DNA of 37,730 nt, taken from assembly GCA_964440345.1 (NCBI GenBank), contig CAYTSA010000029.1, forward strand, positions 1 through 37,730, in the 5' to 3' direction. The position numbers and the translations under genes were made by a program. Shown here piece by piece: positions 7,440-14,744 of the stretch. The stretch comes from CAYTSA01 sp964440345 (GTDB lineage: Bacteria; Desulfobacterota; Desulfovibrionia; Desulfovibrionales; Desulfovibrionaceae). The notes beneath the pieces were generated by a model. It was given only the letters and a program-made list of their open reading frames with translations. It had not been told where the DNA came from and did not search any database. Positions within the stretch are counted from its first letter, which is position 1. Each line of letters opens with the position of its first letter.

Positions 7440-8213
7440 TCACCCACCCGCGATAGCGCTCCAGGCAGACTGTAGCCAGGGAAAGGCGGCGTACGCCCCG
7501 AGCAACAGAGCAACCACGATTTCCCGGGACACCAGGGTTCTGGATACCAGCCAGGCTGCGGAGGCCAGAGCGGCTGCAGCCATGGCCCATTGCCAGGGCT
7601 GGAACTGACCGGGCCAGGCCAGGTATAAAAAGGCTGTCATTACCAGGGCGTTCACCATTTTCAGCCGTCTGCCCCAGTTTATCAAATCCCAGCGTTTAAG
7701 CTGCTTGAGCATCTTCAGTCCGTTTTTCAGCCCGGCGACAAAAGTCCACAGCTTGAAACACTGCAGCACAACAAACCAGCCTATACCCCAGGCCAGGGCC
7801 CAGTCTGGCCGGTCGGCGGCCAGCAGGCAACTGGCCACAAGGGACCAGAAAGTAAGCAAGCTGCCGCCGAAAACAGAATCACCGATGGCGGAAAGCGTAT
7901 ACACAGTGGTGTTGGTCACATTACGCAGCATTTGCTCCGGAAAACGGCCGGCGGCGATGTCTTTTTCCAGGGAAAGGAAAATGCCCGCCAGGGCCGGGGT
8001 CCAAAAGAAATGGCAGTTGTAATGCTTCAGATACCGTTTTCTGGCCCGGCGCAGGGCCTTGTGTGAAGGATAGACTGCCCGCAGCCCCGGCTCAAGGATG
8101 AACACAAGTCCCACGTTCTGCATCCCGCGTGTATTAAAGGCGGCGCCCACCAGGTAGGTCCTGATGAAACACTGCAACAGCGTAGCCAGGCCTAGCTTCG
8201 GACTGCTGCTCAT
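7440..8213 (-). CDS. PTS mannose/fructose/sorbose-family IID component
   Basis: The 257-aa product resembles the EIID membrane subunit. A soluble N-terminal part has IRTYLVGAAFNTRGMQNVGL and ILEPGLRAVYP. A hydrophobic C-terminal part follows, with TNTTVYTLSAIGDSVFGG, WGIGWFVVLQCF and several membrane helices ending near the C-terminus. EIID normally works with EIIC as the sugar channel and with EIIA/EIIB as phosphate donors. None of these is adjacent: the flanking genes are rsmI (4-base ATGA overlap) and ptsH. It is therefore an orphan IID within this window. Confidence 0.85.
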   Translation of the reverse strand: MSSSPKLGLATLLQCFIRTYLVGAAFNTRGMQNVGLVFILEPGLRAVYPSHKALRRARKRYLKHYNCHFFWTPALAGIFLSLEKDIAAGRFPEQMLRNVTNTTVYTLSAIGDSVFGGSLLTFWSLVASCLLAADRPDWALAWGIGWFVVLQCFKLWTFVAGLKNGLKMLKQLKRWDLINWGRRLKMVNALVMTAFLYLAWPGQFQPWQWAMAAAALASAAWLVSRTLVSREIVVALLLGAYAAFPWLQSAWSAIAGG

Positions 8214-9109
8214 TGCTGGTCCTCAGGCCCGGTTTTGCGGCGCAGGCGCTGCATGTGTTCGTACACTGCCTTGGCCGTCCAGCCTGGGGCGCGTTCGCTG
8301 ACGCGGCGGGCCGTTTCCTTGGGCTTGCCCCCGCGTGTTTGTTCGTCGTGGATAACGGCCTCCAGCTCAGTGGCGGACATGGCGCCGGATTCCTCTTCCG
8401 GGCCGATGACCAGGGTAATTTCGCCCAGAAGCGAGTCCAGCTGTTCTTGCATTCCCGGCGCTTGGTTCCAGCATCCTAAACGAGCATTTATAAACTCCTC
8501 GTGAGTCTTGGTCAATTCCCTGGCAATACAGAATTGCCGGGGGCCCAGAGCATCGTAGGCGGCCAGGAGAGTGTCCAGAACCCTGCTCTTGCGTTCGAAC
8601 AGCACCAGTGTCGCCCCGGTGTGTTTGTGGCGCTCCAGTGTCTTGCACCGCTCATTATGCTTGCGCGGTAAAAATCCCAAAAACGTGAAGGGGTGCGGCG
8701 GCAGGCCGGCGCAAGCCAGGGCCGCCAAAATAGCCGAAGGACCCGGAGCAGGCCGTACATCCAGGCCGGCTTTGCGGCAGGCGGCCGTCAGCCGGTAGCC
8801 CGGATCGGAAACCAGGGGCGTGCCGGCGTCAGAAACCAGGGCTATGGCGGCGCCATCAGCAAGGCGCTGCAGAATGTCTGGCGTCCGGGCCTGTTCATTA
8901 TGGTCGTGAAAGCTCTCCAGCCGGCTCCGGGCGGCGACGCCCAGCTTCTGCAGCAGCAAGCCGGTGCGCCGGGTGTCCTCGGCCAGTATGGCGTCCGCCT
9001 GCTCCAGCACACGGCGACCGCGGGGCGGCATGTCTTCAATGTTGCCCAGGGGCGTGGCCACAAGCCAAAGGCCGGGCGCGAGCGTTTCCAGATGTGCTGC
9101 GTCAACCAT
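8210..9109 (-). CDS. rsmI: 16S rRNA (cytidine-1402-2'-O)-methyltransferase RsmI
   Basis: The 299-aa product starts MVDAAHLETLAPGLWLVATP and shows the family motifs VATPLGNIEDMPPRG, ILAEDTRRTGLLL, ALVSDAGTPLVSDPGY and PAPGPSAILAALACAGLP. The N-terminal half is the tetrapyrrole-methylase fold. It 2'-O-methylates C1402 of 16S rRNA. The reading frame stays open far upstream (to 9979), but that part is only the shadow of the plus-strand gene. The ATG at 9107-9109 with GGA upstream gives the family's length. The stop overlaps the EIID start by four bases. Confidence 0.93.
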   Translation of the reverse strand: MVDAAHLETLAPGLWLVATPLGNIEDMPPRGRRVLEQADAILAEDTRRTGLLLQKLGVAARSRLESFHDHNEQARTPDILQRLADGAAIALVSDAGTPLVSDPGYRLTAACRKAGLDVRPAPGPSAILAALACAGLPPHPFTFLGFLPRKHNERCKTLERHKHTGATLVLFERKSRVLDTLLAAYDALGPRQFCIARELTKTHEEFINARLGCWNQAPGMQEQLDSLLGEITLVIGPEEESGAMSATELEAVIHDEQTRGGKPKETARRVSERAPGWTAKAVYEHMQRLRRKTGPEDQQ

Positions 9110-9208
9110 GAGGCTTCCATAGCCTAAGCCTGCCCCGGCGGCAAATGTTCTGCTGTTCTGGGATTTCTGGACAATCCGGCGGCGCGGCGTGTACGAATTG
9201 GGACATGA

Positions 9209-10891
9209 ATGAACGCCGGAGCAGAGACATGGAACGCCGAGATGCTGGATGATTTCATGGAGGGACTGGCCGGGCTGCACTATGCGCCCTGGCTGCAGGC
9301 GCTGCTGGCGGCCCTGGCCACGTATATACTTGAAGACCCGGCCACTGTGGGGAGCGCTTTTTTGGTGGGGCAGGAGAAAATGGCCTACTGGCCGGCGTTG
9401 CTGGGGTTGTGCTTTGGCGTCTGCACCGGGGACTTGGGCCTGTATGCGCTGGGCCGTTTTGCCGGGCGGCGGGTTCTGCCGGCCAGGCTGCTCGCAGACC
9501 CCAGGCTGCTTCAGGCTGAGTCCTGGTTTGGCCGCAACGTATTTTTTGCCATGGCCGCGTCGCGCATGATCCCGGGAATGCGGTTGCCGGCCTATACAGC
9601 GGCGGGGCTGCTGCGGGTGGATTTTCGGATGTTCTTCGCCGCAGACGTGGCTTTGTCGGTCCTCTGGACCTGGGCGCTCTTCACTATGGCGCTGCATTTG
9701 GGCGAAGCGGCGCTTAGCCTGGCCGGGGAGTGGCGCTGGCCGCTGGCGGCGGGACTGGTTGCTCTGGCGGCGCTGGCCCAGTGGCTGCTGGGCCGGCGCA
9801 TGCGAAGACGCAGTCGAGAAGAGTTGGGACCAAGCGCAGGACAAGAGCCGGCCTTTTCGCCATTTGAGCTGTGGCCCGGCTGGCTGTTTTATACGCCGGT
9901 GTTCTGCTGGTGTTTGTTGCTGGGGGTGCGGCGCCGCAGTCTGACGGCTTTGACTGCGGCAAACCCGTCCATAGCCCACGGCGGGTTGATCATGGAGTCC
10001 AAGGCGCAGATATTTTCTTTGGCGGCGCAGGCTGGCCGGCCCCTGGTTTTGCCCTGGACGGTGTTCATCCCGCCGCCGCGGGGCAAGCTGTGGGCGGCCA
10101 GGGCGGCCATGCGCCAGGCCGGGCTGGGTTTTCCGCTGGTTGCCAAGCCGGACGTGGGACAGCGAGGGGCCGGGGTGCGCCCGGCGCAGACAGAAGAGGA
10201 GTTGGCCGACTATCTGGAAATGTATCCCGCCGGCGCGCCGCTTATGCTGCAGCAGAAAGCGCCGTACAAAAGGGAAGCCGGGGTGTTCTACTACCGGTTT
10301 CCCAGCTGGGAGAGGGGCAGGATTTTTTCTGTGACCCGCAAGCTGTTTCCTGCTGTTGTTGGCGACGGAGAAACGACGTTACGGCGGCTGATAGAGCGCG
10401 ATCCACGGGCCAGGCGGCTGACCCGAGTCTACTTCCCCAGATTCGCGGACAGGTTGGATACGGTTCCGGCGGCTGGCGAGCGCATCCCCCTGGTTTTTTC
10501 CGGCAGCCACTGCCGCGGGGCTGTGTTCCGGGACGGGAAGGAGCTGGCCAGCCCGCAATTGCTGGATGTGCTGGACAGATTGGCGCAGTCCATGGAGGGT
10601 TTCTACATTGGCCGGTTCGACATTCGTTACGCGTCTGACGCGAGTCTGCGCCAGGGCCGTAATCTGGCTGTGGTAGAAATAAATGGGGCCGGAGCCGAGG
10701 CAACGCATATCTGGGACTCCCGCATGAGCCTGGGCAAGGCGTGGGTGACGCTCTTTCGCCAGTATGAGCTGCTTTACGCCATAGGCGCAGCCAATATGCG
10801 TCTGGGGGCAACGCCTAGCGGACTTGGGGAACTGGCTAGGGCGGCGTTGCAGTATCGCTCCAGGGCAAAGACGTACCCTTTGACTATGTAA
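9209..10891 (+). CDS. VTT (DedA/SNARE-type) membrane domain fused to an ATP-grasp domain
   Basis: The 560-aa product has two parts. Residues about 20-210 form a VTT/DedA-type membrane domain, with the signature ASRMIPGMRLPAYTAAGL and several membrane helices. A further hydrophobic segment (LWPGWLFYTPVFCWCLLLG) links to a C-terminal ATP-grasp domain from about residue 250. That domain shows NPSIAHGGLIMESKAQIF, FPLVAKPDVGQRGAGVRPA (nucleotide-binding Lys and Gly-rich loop) and VVEINGAGAEATHIWD (metal-binding Glu and Asn). DedA proteins move lipids or help membrane homeostasis; ATP-grasp enzymes ligate carboxylates to amines or other groups. The fusion suggests modification of an envelope component at the membrane, with substrate unknown. 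The start at 9209 has GGGA upstream; a later in-frame ATG at 9242 is possible. Confidence 0.75.
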   Translation: MNAGAETWNAEMLDDFMEGLAGLHYAPWLQALLAALATYILEDPATVGSAFLVGQEKMAYWPALLGLCFGVCTGDLGLYALGRFAGRRVLPARLLADPRLLQAESWFGRNVFFAMAASRMIPGMRLPAYTAAGLLRVDFRMFFAADVALSVLWTWALFTMALHLGEAALSLAGEWRWPLAAGLVALAALAQWLLGRRMRRRSREELGPSAGQEPAFSPFELWPGWLFYTPVFCWCLLLGVRRRSLTALTAANPSIAHGGLIMESKAQIFSLAAQAGRPLVLPWTVFIPPPRGKLWAARAAMRQAGLGFPLVAKPDVGQRGAGVRPAQTEEELADYLEMYPAGAPLMLQQKAPYKREAGVFYYRFPSWERGRIFSVTRKLFPAVVGDGETTLRRLIERDPRARRLTRVYFPRFADRLDTVPAAGERIPLVFSGSHCRGAVFRDGKELASPQLLDVLDRLAQSMEGFYIGRFDIRYASDASLRQGRNLAVVEINGAGAEATHIWDSRMSLGKAWVTLFRQYELLYAIGAANMRLGATPSGLGELARAALQYRSRAKTYPLTM

Positions 10892-11220
10892 TGGTGATTG
10901 CAAGTTGCGTGAAAGGAACTATCATCAGAAGCTATCTCAAAAAACTGTCTGCTGCGTTTGGTTATACTTGCATCAGGCTGCGTTTTCAGCAAAAAATGAC
11001 TTCTGGCGTATCACTTTTGCCGTATCGCGGCTACGCCTGCAAGCCGTTTTTCGCCTCAGCCTTGCCTGCTGCAATGAGAGCGTGTTCCTGAAACAATCGT
11101 AAATTGTTTCAGGAGCGATTGTTGCCTTAACGGGAAAAAGCGCTATTTTTCAAACTCGCAAAGAAAGTTACTTACACATATTCTGGTGAACAACATGGAC
11201 TGCGCGGCGATTGTGAAGCA
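10892..11220. other. Intergenic region between convergent genes, repeat-bearing
   Basis: The short ORFs here lack ribosome-binding sites and run through a repeat, so I see no gene. It holds the long copy (B) of the dispersed repeat (11047-11179) and a perfect palindrome at 11088-11114. No clear T-tracted terminator is visible. Confidence 0.6.
11047..11179. repeat. Dispersed repeat, long copy (B) with internal palindrome
   Basis: The outer blocks 11047-11072 and about 11143-11179 match copy A at 2153-2221. The middle, about 11073-11142, is absent from copy A. It contains the perfect dyad CCTGAAACAAT / ATTGTTTCAGG at 11088-11098 and 11104-11114 with a 5-base loop. As with copy A, the element lies just beyond the 3' end of a minus-strand gene (yraN). 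Confidence 0.6.
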
Positions 11221-11616
11221 TCAAAAGGGTTGATAGTCCGGTCCTCCGGCGGCGCCTATCTCAAAAGCGTTTTCCAGGTGTTCGATGGCCGGTCCTTCCG
11301 GGCCGTCCACGACGCTGATCAGGTCGAACCGGCAGGGCGCGTTCCAGGCCTTGTGTTCGCTCAAGTACAGGCTGGCCGCCTTGGCCAGCCGGGCTTGCTT
11401 GGTCCGGGTCAGACCCTCGGCAGGGCTGGTGCGCGATCCGGCTTTGCGTGTCTTAACCTCTACAAAGATCAAGGTTTTTTTTTGTTTGCAGACCAGGTCG
11501 ATCTCCCAACTGGCCTTGCGCCAGTTGCGAGCCACAATGGCGTAGCCTTTCTTGCGCAAATACGTTTCTGCGGCGTCTTCGCCGGCGGCGCCGGTTTTCA
11601 GATGCCTGGCAGCCAC
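11221..11616 (-). CDS. yraN: UPF0102/YraN-family endonuclease-like protein
   Basis: The 131-aa product matches the YraN family: TGAAGEDAAETYLRKKGYAI, then ASWEIDLVCKQKKTLIFVEV. These give the conserved Glu, Asp and E-x-K residues of the Holliday-junction-resolvase/nuclease-like fold. Its biological role is not firmly known. The start is GTG at 11614-11616, inside the last codons of rnhB (19-base overlap). This is the only start giving the usual N-terminus and implies translational coupling. Confidence 0.9.
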   Translation of the reverse strand: MAARHLKTGAAGEDAAETYLRKKGYAIVARNWRKASWEIDLVCKQKKTLIFVEVKTRKAGSRTSPAEGLTRTKQARLAKAASLYLSEHKAWNAPCRFDLISVVDGPEGPAIEHLENAFEIGAAGGPDYQPF

Positions 11617-12335
11617 AGCTCTTTTTCCGTGACGGGCTCGGGCAGCACGCCCTTGAAGGTTTTGCGGTGGATGCGGCAGGGGCCCAGCTGCTGCAGGGCG
11701 GCCATGTGCGCCCGGGAGCCGTAGCCCTTGTTGGCGGCAAAGTGATAGCCGGGGTAGCGCTTGTCCAGCTTGAGCATGATCCGGTCTCGGAAGGTCTTGG
11801 CGATGACGGACGCGGCGGAAATGGCCGGCACGCGGGAGTCTCCCTTAACCACGGCGTGCTGCGGCGGTAGCTTGCCCAGGCAGCCAGGCAGGGTCATGGA
11901 GCCGTCAATGAGTATGCACGCCGGGGGCAGTTTGAGGGAGGAGAGCGCCCAGTGCATGGCGCGAAAAGTGGCCTGCAGGATGTTCACGCTGTCAATGACC
12001 GGCGGCCACATGACGCCCACGGACCAAGCCAGGGCTTGTGCTTTGATGGCTGGCTCCATTTCCTGGCGTTGCTCGGGCGTTAGCTTTTTGGAGTCGGCAA
12101 GTCCTTGTATCCGAAATGATTCCGGCAGGATGACCGCAGCAGCGACCACCGGCCCGGCCAGACAGCCGCGGCCGGCTTCGTCCACGCCGGCCAAAGGGGC
12201 AGGCAGGTCTTTCCACGGGTAGGGCTTGGGCTTAGCACGGGCAAGCGGGCTCGGGGACTTTGGGGCAGTCTCCGAACCCGCTGTAGAATTGGCTTTTGCC
12301 CCCTGACGGGGCCGACGTGTCGGCCCGTTCGCCAC
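11598..12335 (-). CDS. rnhB: Ribonuclease HII
   Basis: The 245-aa product has the catalytic VDEAGRGCLAGPVVAAAV motif (Asp52, Glu53), DSKKLTPEQR, ILIDGS (Asp144) and KGDSRVPAISAASVIAKTFRD, all typical of RNase HII. It removes RNA from RNA-DNA hybrids and single ribonucleotides from DNA. The first 45 or so residues are a basic, Pro/Ala-rich extension not needed by the family. The real start could lie further in, but ATG at 12335 is only 3 bases after rplS and fits the operon. Confidence 0.95.
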   Translation of the reverse strand: MANGPTRRPRQGAKANSTAGSETAPKSPSPLARAKPKPYPWKDLPAPLAGVDEAGRGCLAGPVVAAAVILPESFRIQGLADSKKLTPEQRQEMEPAIKAQALAWSVGVMWPPVIDSVNILQATFRAMHWALSSLKLPPACILIDGSMTLPGCLGKLPPQHAVVKGDSRVPAISAASVIAKTFRDRIMLKLDKRYPGYHFAANKGYGSRAHMAALQQLGPCRIHRKTFKGVLPEPVTEKELWLPGI

Positions 12336-12338
12336 GGT

Positions 12339-12689
12339 TTATTCCCAGGCGTTCTTGGTTTTGATTTTGGCGGCTTTGCCCTTGAGCTTGCGCAGGTAGT
12401 ACAGCCGGCTGCGGCGGACCTTGCCCTCGCTGACCACTTCCACGCGCTCAATGTAGGGGGAGTGCATGGGGAAGACGCGTTCAACGCCGATGCCGTCTGA
12501 AATTTTCCGTACGGTAAAGGTGGCGTTGGTCGTGCCCCGGTGCAAGCGCATGACGGCGCCCTGGAACACCTGGATGCGCTCCTTTTCGCCCTCGATGATG
12601 CGCATGTGCACTTTTACGGTGTCGCCGGCCTTGAATTTCGGGATGTCGATCCGCAGGTTTTCCCGTTCGATTTTTTTGATGATGTCCAT
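12339..12689 (-). CDS. rplS: 50S ribosomal protein L19
   Basis: The 116-aa product is a full-length L19. It shows FKAGDTVKVHMRIIEGEKER, QVFQGAVMRLHRG, GVERVFPMHSPYIERVEVV and the basic RRSRLYYLRKLKGKAAKIK near the end. It follows trmD by 63 bases, and that gap holds a strong hairpin. The ribosome-binding site is GAGGGAGAAG. Confidence 0.98.
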   Translation of the reverse strand: MDIIKKIERENLRIDIPKFKAGDTVKVHMRIIEGEKERIQVFQGAVMRLHRGTTNATFTVRKISDGIGVERVFPMHSPYIERVEVVSEGKVRRSRLYYLRKLKGKAAKIKTKNAWE

Positions 12690-12716
12690 GGCGCTTCTCC
12701 CTCTATCACATGTTGT

Positions 12717-12734
12717 CGCGGCGACATCGCCGCG
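12717..12734 (-). other. GC-rich hairpin in the rplS leader
   Basis: CGCGGCGA and TCGCCGCG form a perfect 8-bp dyad with a 2-base centre, lying 28 bases before the rplS start on the minus strand. Ribosomal-protein genes are often autoregulated through leader structures. A role for this one is inference, and it could instead be a processing or pausing site between trmD and rplS. Confidence 0.4.
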
Positions 12735-12752
12735 CTGTTTTTTGCGTTCGCC

Positions 12753-14054
12753 TTACCAGGCGTCTCCCAAAATCCTGTCCACTGTAACGGCAACAGCGCT
12801 ACGCACCGAGAAGTGGTTGTATGCGTCCAAAAACCGCAAGCCCCGCATGCAGCCGTGAGCGCGCTCCAACACGCTGGGGGCCAAGCCGTGCCCGGTGCCA
12901 AAAAGCAGCAGCACCGGCTGGTTTTGCAAGGCTGTGCGAACCCTGCCTGGCGTATACGCCTTTGCAGCCTTTTTAGCCGGCTGGGCGCTGGTGGCCAGAA
13001 CCAGCGGCTCTTCTCCCGCCATGTCTGACACAGTCTGCACGGCGCCGTCCAGATCAGCTTCAGTCCAGACAGTGCGTAAGGCTTCCGCCCGGTCCGGGTT
13101 GCCTTCCCCGCCCGGTCCGCTGGCCCAATGGGCAATGAGTTCTGCGGCCAGTTTGCGCTGATCGTCAAGCGGGGTTACCACGCAGTAGCCGCCCACATTG
13201 TAGCAGCGGGAAACGCGGGCTATATCGTGAACGTCGAGGTTTGTCAAAGAGGTTGTGAAGATTTTTCCTGATTTGTCCAGCACAGGATGGTGCACAAGGG
13301 CCAGGTAAAGACGGCTCCCCAGGAGTAACCTGTCAGATTCATCGTTGAATTGCTGTAATAATGAAATTTCTTCGTGTTGCAGCGCTGCTTCAGACAGCAT
13401 CTCCGGCCGCCGCTTCAGGGTCAGTCGCAAGGACTGCTCTTGCCGCCAGGCGGCAATGCGGGCGTGGTCCCCAGAGCGCAAGACTTCTGGAACCTCCAGC
13501 CCCCGAAACATTTCGGGTCGGGAGTAGTGCGGATATTCCAGCAATCCGGAGGAAAAAGACTCCTCCTCGCCAGACCCGGCGCAGCCCATGAAGTCCGGCA
13601 GCAGCCGGCTGACGGCTTCAATGACGCACAACGCCGCAGTCTCGCCGCCGTTAAGCACAAAGTCGCCCACAGAGACGGGCTCCAGGGGAAAGAGCTGCTC
13701 CAGCCGGGCGTCATAGCCTTCGTACCGGCCGCAGAGCAGGGTGAGGGCCGGCTCCTGGCTCAGTTCCCTGGCTATGGCCTGGGTAAAAACGGCGCCGTCC
13801 GGCGCAAGGGACAGCATGCGGCCGGGTCTGGGAATGGACTCCAGGGCGCTGGAGAGAGGCCCGGGGGTCATGACCATGCCCGGGCCGCCGCCGTATGGCC
13901 GGTCGTCTACGCTACGGTGGCGGTCTGTGGCGAACTCTCGGGGGTTCACGAACTCCACCTGCACCACGCCGGCGCCGCGGGCCTTGGCCAAGAGCCCGCA
14001 GCCCAAGGCGGAGTCGAAAAATTCCGGAAATATGGTGACAATGGTTATTTTCAT
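12753..14054 (-). CDS. trmD: tRNA (guanine-37-N1)-methyltransferase TrmD fused to a second SPOUT-like RNA methyltransferase domain
   Basis: The 433-aa product is much longer than ordinary TrmD (about 240 aa). Residues 1 to about 235 are TrmD: MKITIVTIFPEFFDSAL, DRPYGGGPGMVM, LLCGRYEGYDARL and the knot segment SVGDFVLNGGET. The remainder (YLALVHHPVLDKSGKIFTTS, VSRCYNVGGYCVVTPL, PVLLLFGTGHGLAPSVL) resembles the SAM-dependent RNA methyltransferase domain PF09936, also a SPOUT-type fold. The start ATG at 14052-14054 gives the canonical N-terminus; the upstream open frame is non-coding. The usual rpsP-rimM genes are not upstream, since a plus-strand regulator gene begins there. Confidence 0.93.
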   Translation of the reverse strand: MKITIVTIFPEFFDSALGCGLLAKARGAGVVQVEFVNPREFATDRHRSVDDRPYGGGPGMVMTPGPLSSALESIPRPGRMLSLAPDGAVFTQAIARELSQEPALTLLCGRYEGYDARLEQLFPLEPVSVGDFVLNGGETAALCVIEAVSRLLPDFMGCAGSGEEESFSSGLLEYPHYSRPEMFRGLEVPEVLRSGDHARIAAWRQEQSLRLTLKRRPEMLSEAALQHEEISLLQQFNDESDRLLLGSRLYLALVHHPVLDKSGKIFTTSLTNLDVHDIARVSRCYNVGGYCVVTPLDDQRKLAAELIAHWASGPGGEGNPDRAEALRTVWTEADLDGAVQTVSDMAGEEPLVLATSAQPAKKAAKAYTPGRVRTALQNQPVLLLFGTGHGLAPSVLERAHGCMRGLRFLDAYNHFSVRSAVAVTVDRILGDAW

Positions 14055-14193
14055 GGGAAAAAGCTCTGCGGCGCTCGCCGCGGCGGTTGCTGCGTGCAGT
14101 GCATACGTGCTTTCCGGCCAGGGTGCAAGCAGGTTTGGCACGGTTCTCGTATAAGGCGTGTCAACACCATATTCCACGCTCCCGGGGGGGACC

Positions 14194-14562
14194 ATGAAAG
14201 CAACTATTCTGTGTGTTGACGATTCAGAGCCTACGTTGCTGCTGCTGCGGCAAATACTAGAAGACGAGGACTATGCCGTGCTGGCTGTAAAATCCGGCTG
14301 CGAGGCGTTGCAAATGCTGAGCGGGGAGAAATCAGTCTGCTTGGCGGTGCTGGATTTGTACATGCCGGACATGGGCGGTTTGGAGCTGGCCAGAGTGTTG
14401 GAGGCGGAGCAGCCGCGTCTGCCGGTGATTATGCTGACCATAGACCCCCAGCGAGGGAACGAGCCCGGGACCCCGGCCAACATACGAACCTGGCTGGGCA
14501 AGCCATTTGAGCCGGAAGAGCTGGCGGAAGAAGTGGCAAAATGGGTGCAGCGAAGCGCTTGA
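14194..14562 (+). CDS. Single-domain response regulator (CheY-like receiver)
   Basis: The 122-aa product is a stand-alone receiver. It has the acidic pair Asp9/Asp10 (ILCVDDSE), phospho-acceptor Asp54 (LAVLDLYMPDMGG), a Thr in VIMLT and the Lys in TWLGKPFEPEEL. With no output domain it must signal by protein contact. The start at 14194 follows a strong G-rich ribosome-binding site; the in-frame ATG at 14158 does not. It is transcribed away from trmD, and the nearest partner histidine kinase is not in the window. Confidence 0.92.
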   Translation: MKATILCVDDSEPTLLLLRQILEDEDYAVLAVKSGCEALQMLSGEKSVCLAVLDLYMPDMGGLELARVLEAEQPRLPVIMLTIDPQRGNEPGTPANIRTWLGKPFEPEELAEEVAKWVQRSA

Positions 14563-14580
14563 GGACGCCGCTTGCAACTG

Positions 14581-14671
14581 CAGATGACGCAGAAATAACG
14601 CGGAGTACCGCAGATACTGACAGTATCATTTGCGTCCATCCGCGCGCAACCTCGCAACTCAGCGCCATCTG
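14581..14671. repeat. Imperfect long inverted repeat
   Basis: The element runs from CAGATG at 14581 to CATCTG ending at 14671. At its centre is the perfect dyad GATACTG-A-CAGTATC (14613-14627), flanked by CGCGGA..CGCA and TGCG..TCCGCG arms with mismatches. It lies between the convergent regulator and aminotransferase genes and has the look of a degenerate dispersed dyad element. It could fold into a long stem in either transcript. Confidence 0.45.
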
Positions 14672-14744
14672 TGTAACTATTTCATGTCAGTGAACTATCT
14701 GGCAACCACCTGGGAAAGGTCTGCGTCTGCCTGCGGTCCATGTA

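Noticed and set aside
9110..9979. N-terminal extension of rsmI to 589 aa
   Set aside because: The extension is Arg/Gln/Pro-rich with no domain and is the antisense shadow of the VTT-ATP-grasp gene. The ATG at 9109 gives a normal RsmI.
10891..11102. Two overlapping plus-strand ORFs of 65-66 aa
   Set aside because: No ribosome-binding sites, and they cover the dispersed repeat rather than unique coding sequence.
14135..14149. Possible sigma-54 site TGGCACG..TCG before the response regulator
   Set aside because: The -24 half is perfect, but the -12 half reads TCGT instead of TTGC, so the essential GC is missing.
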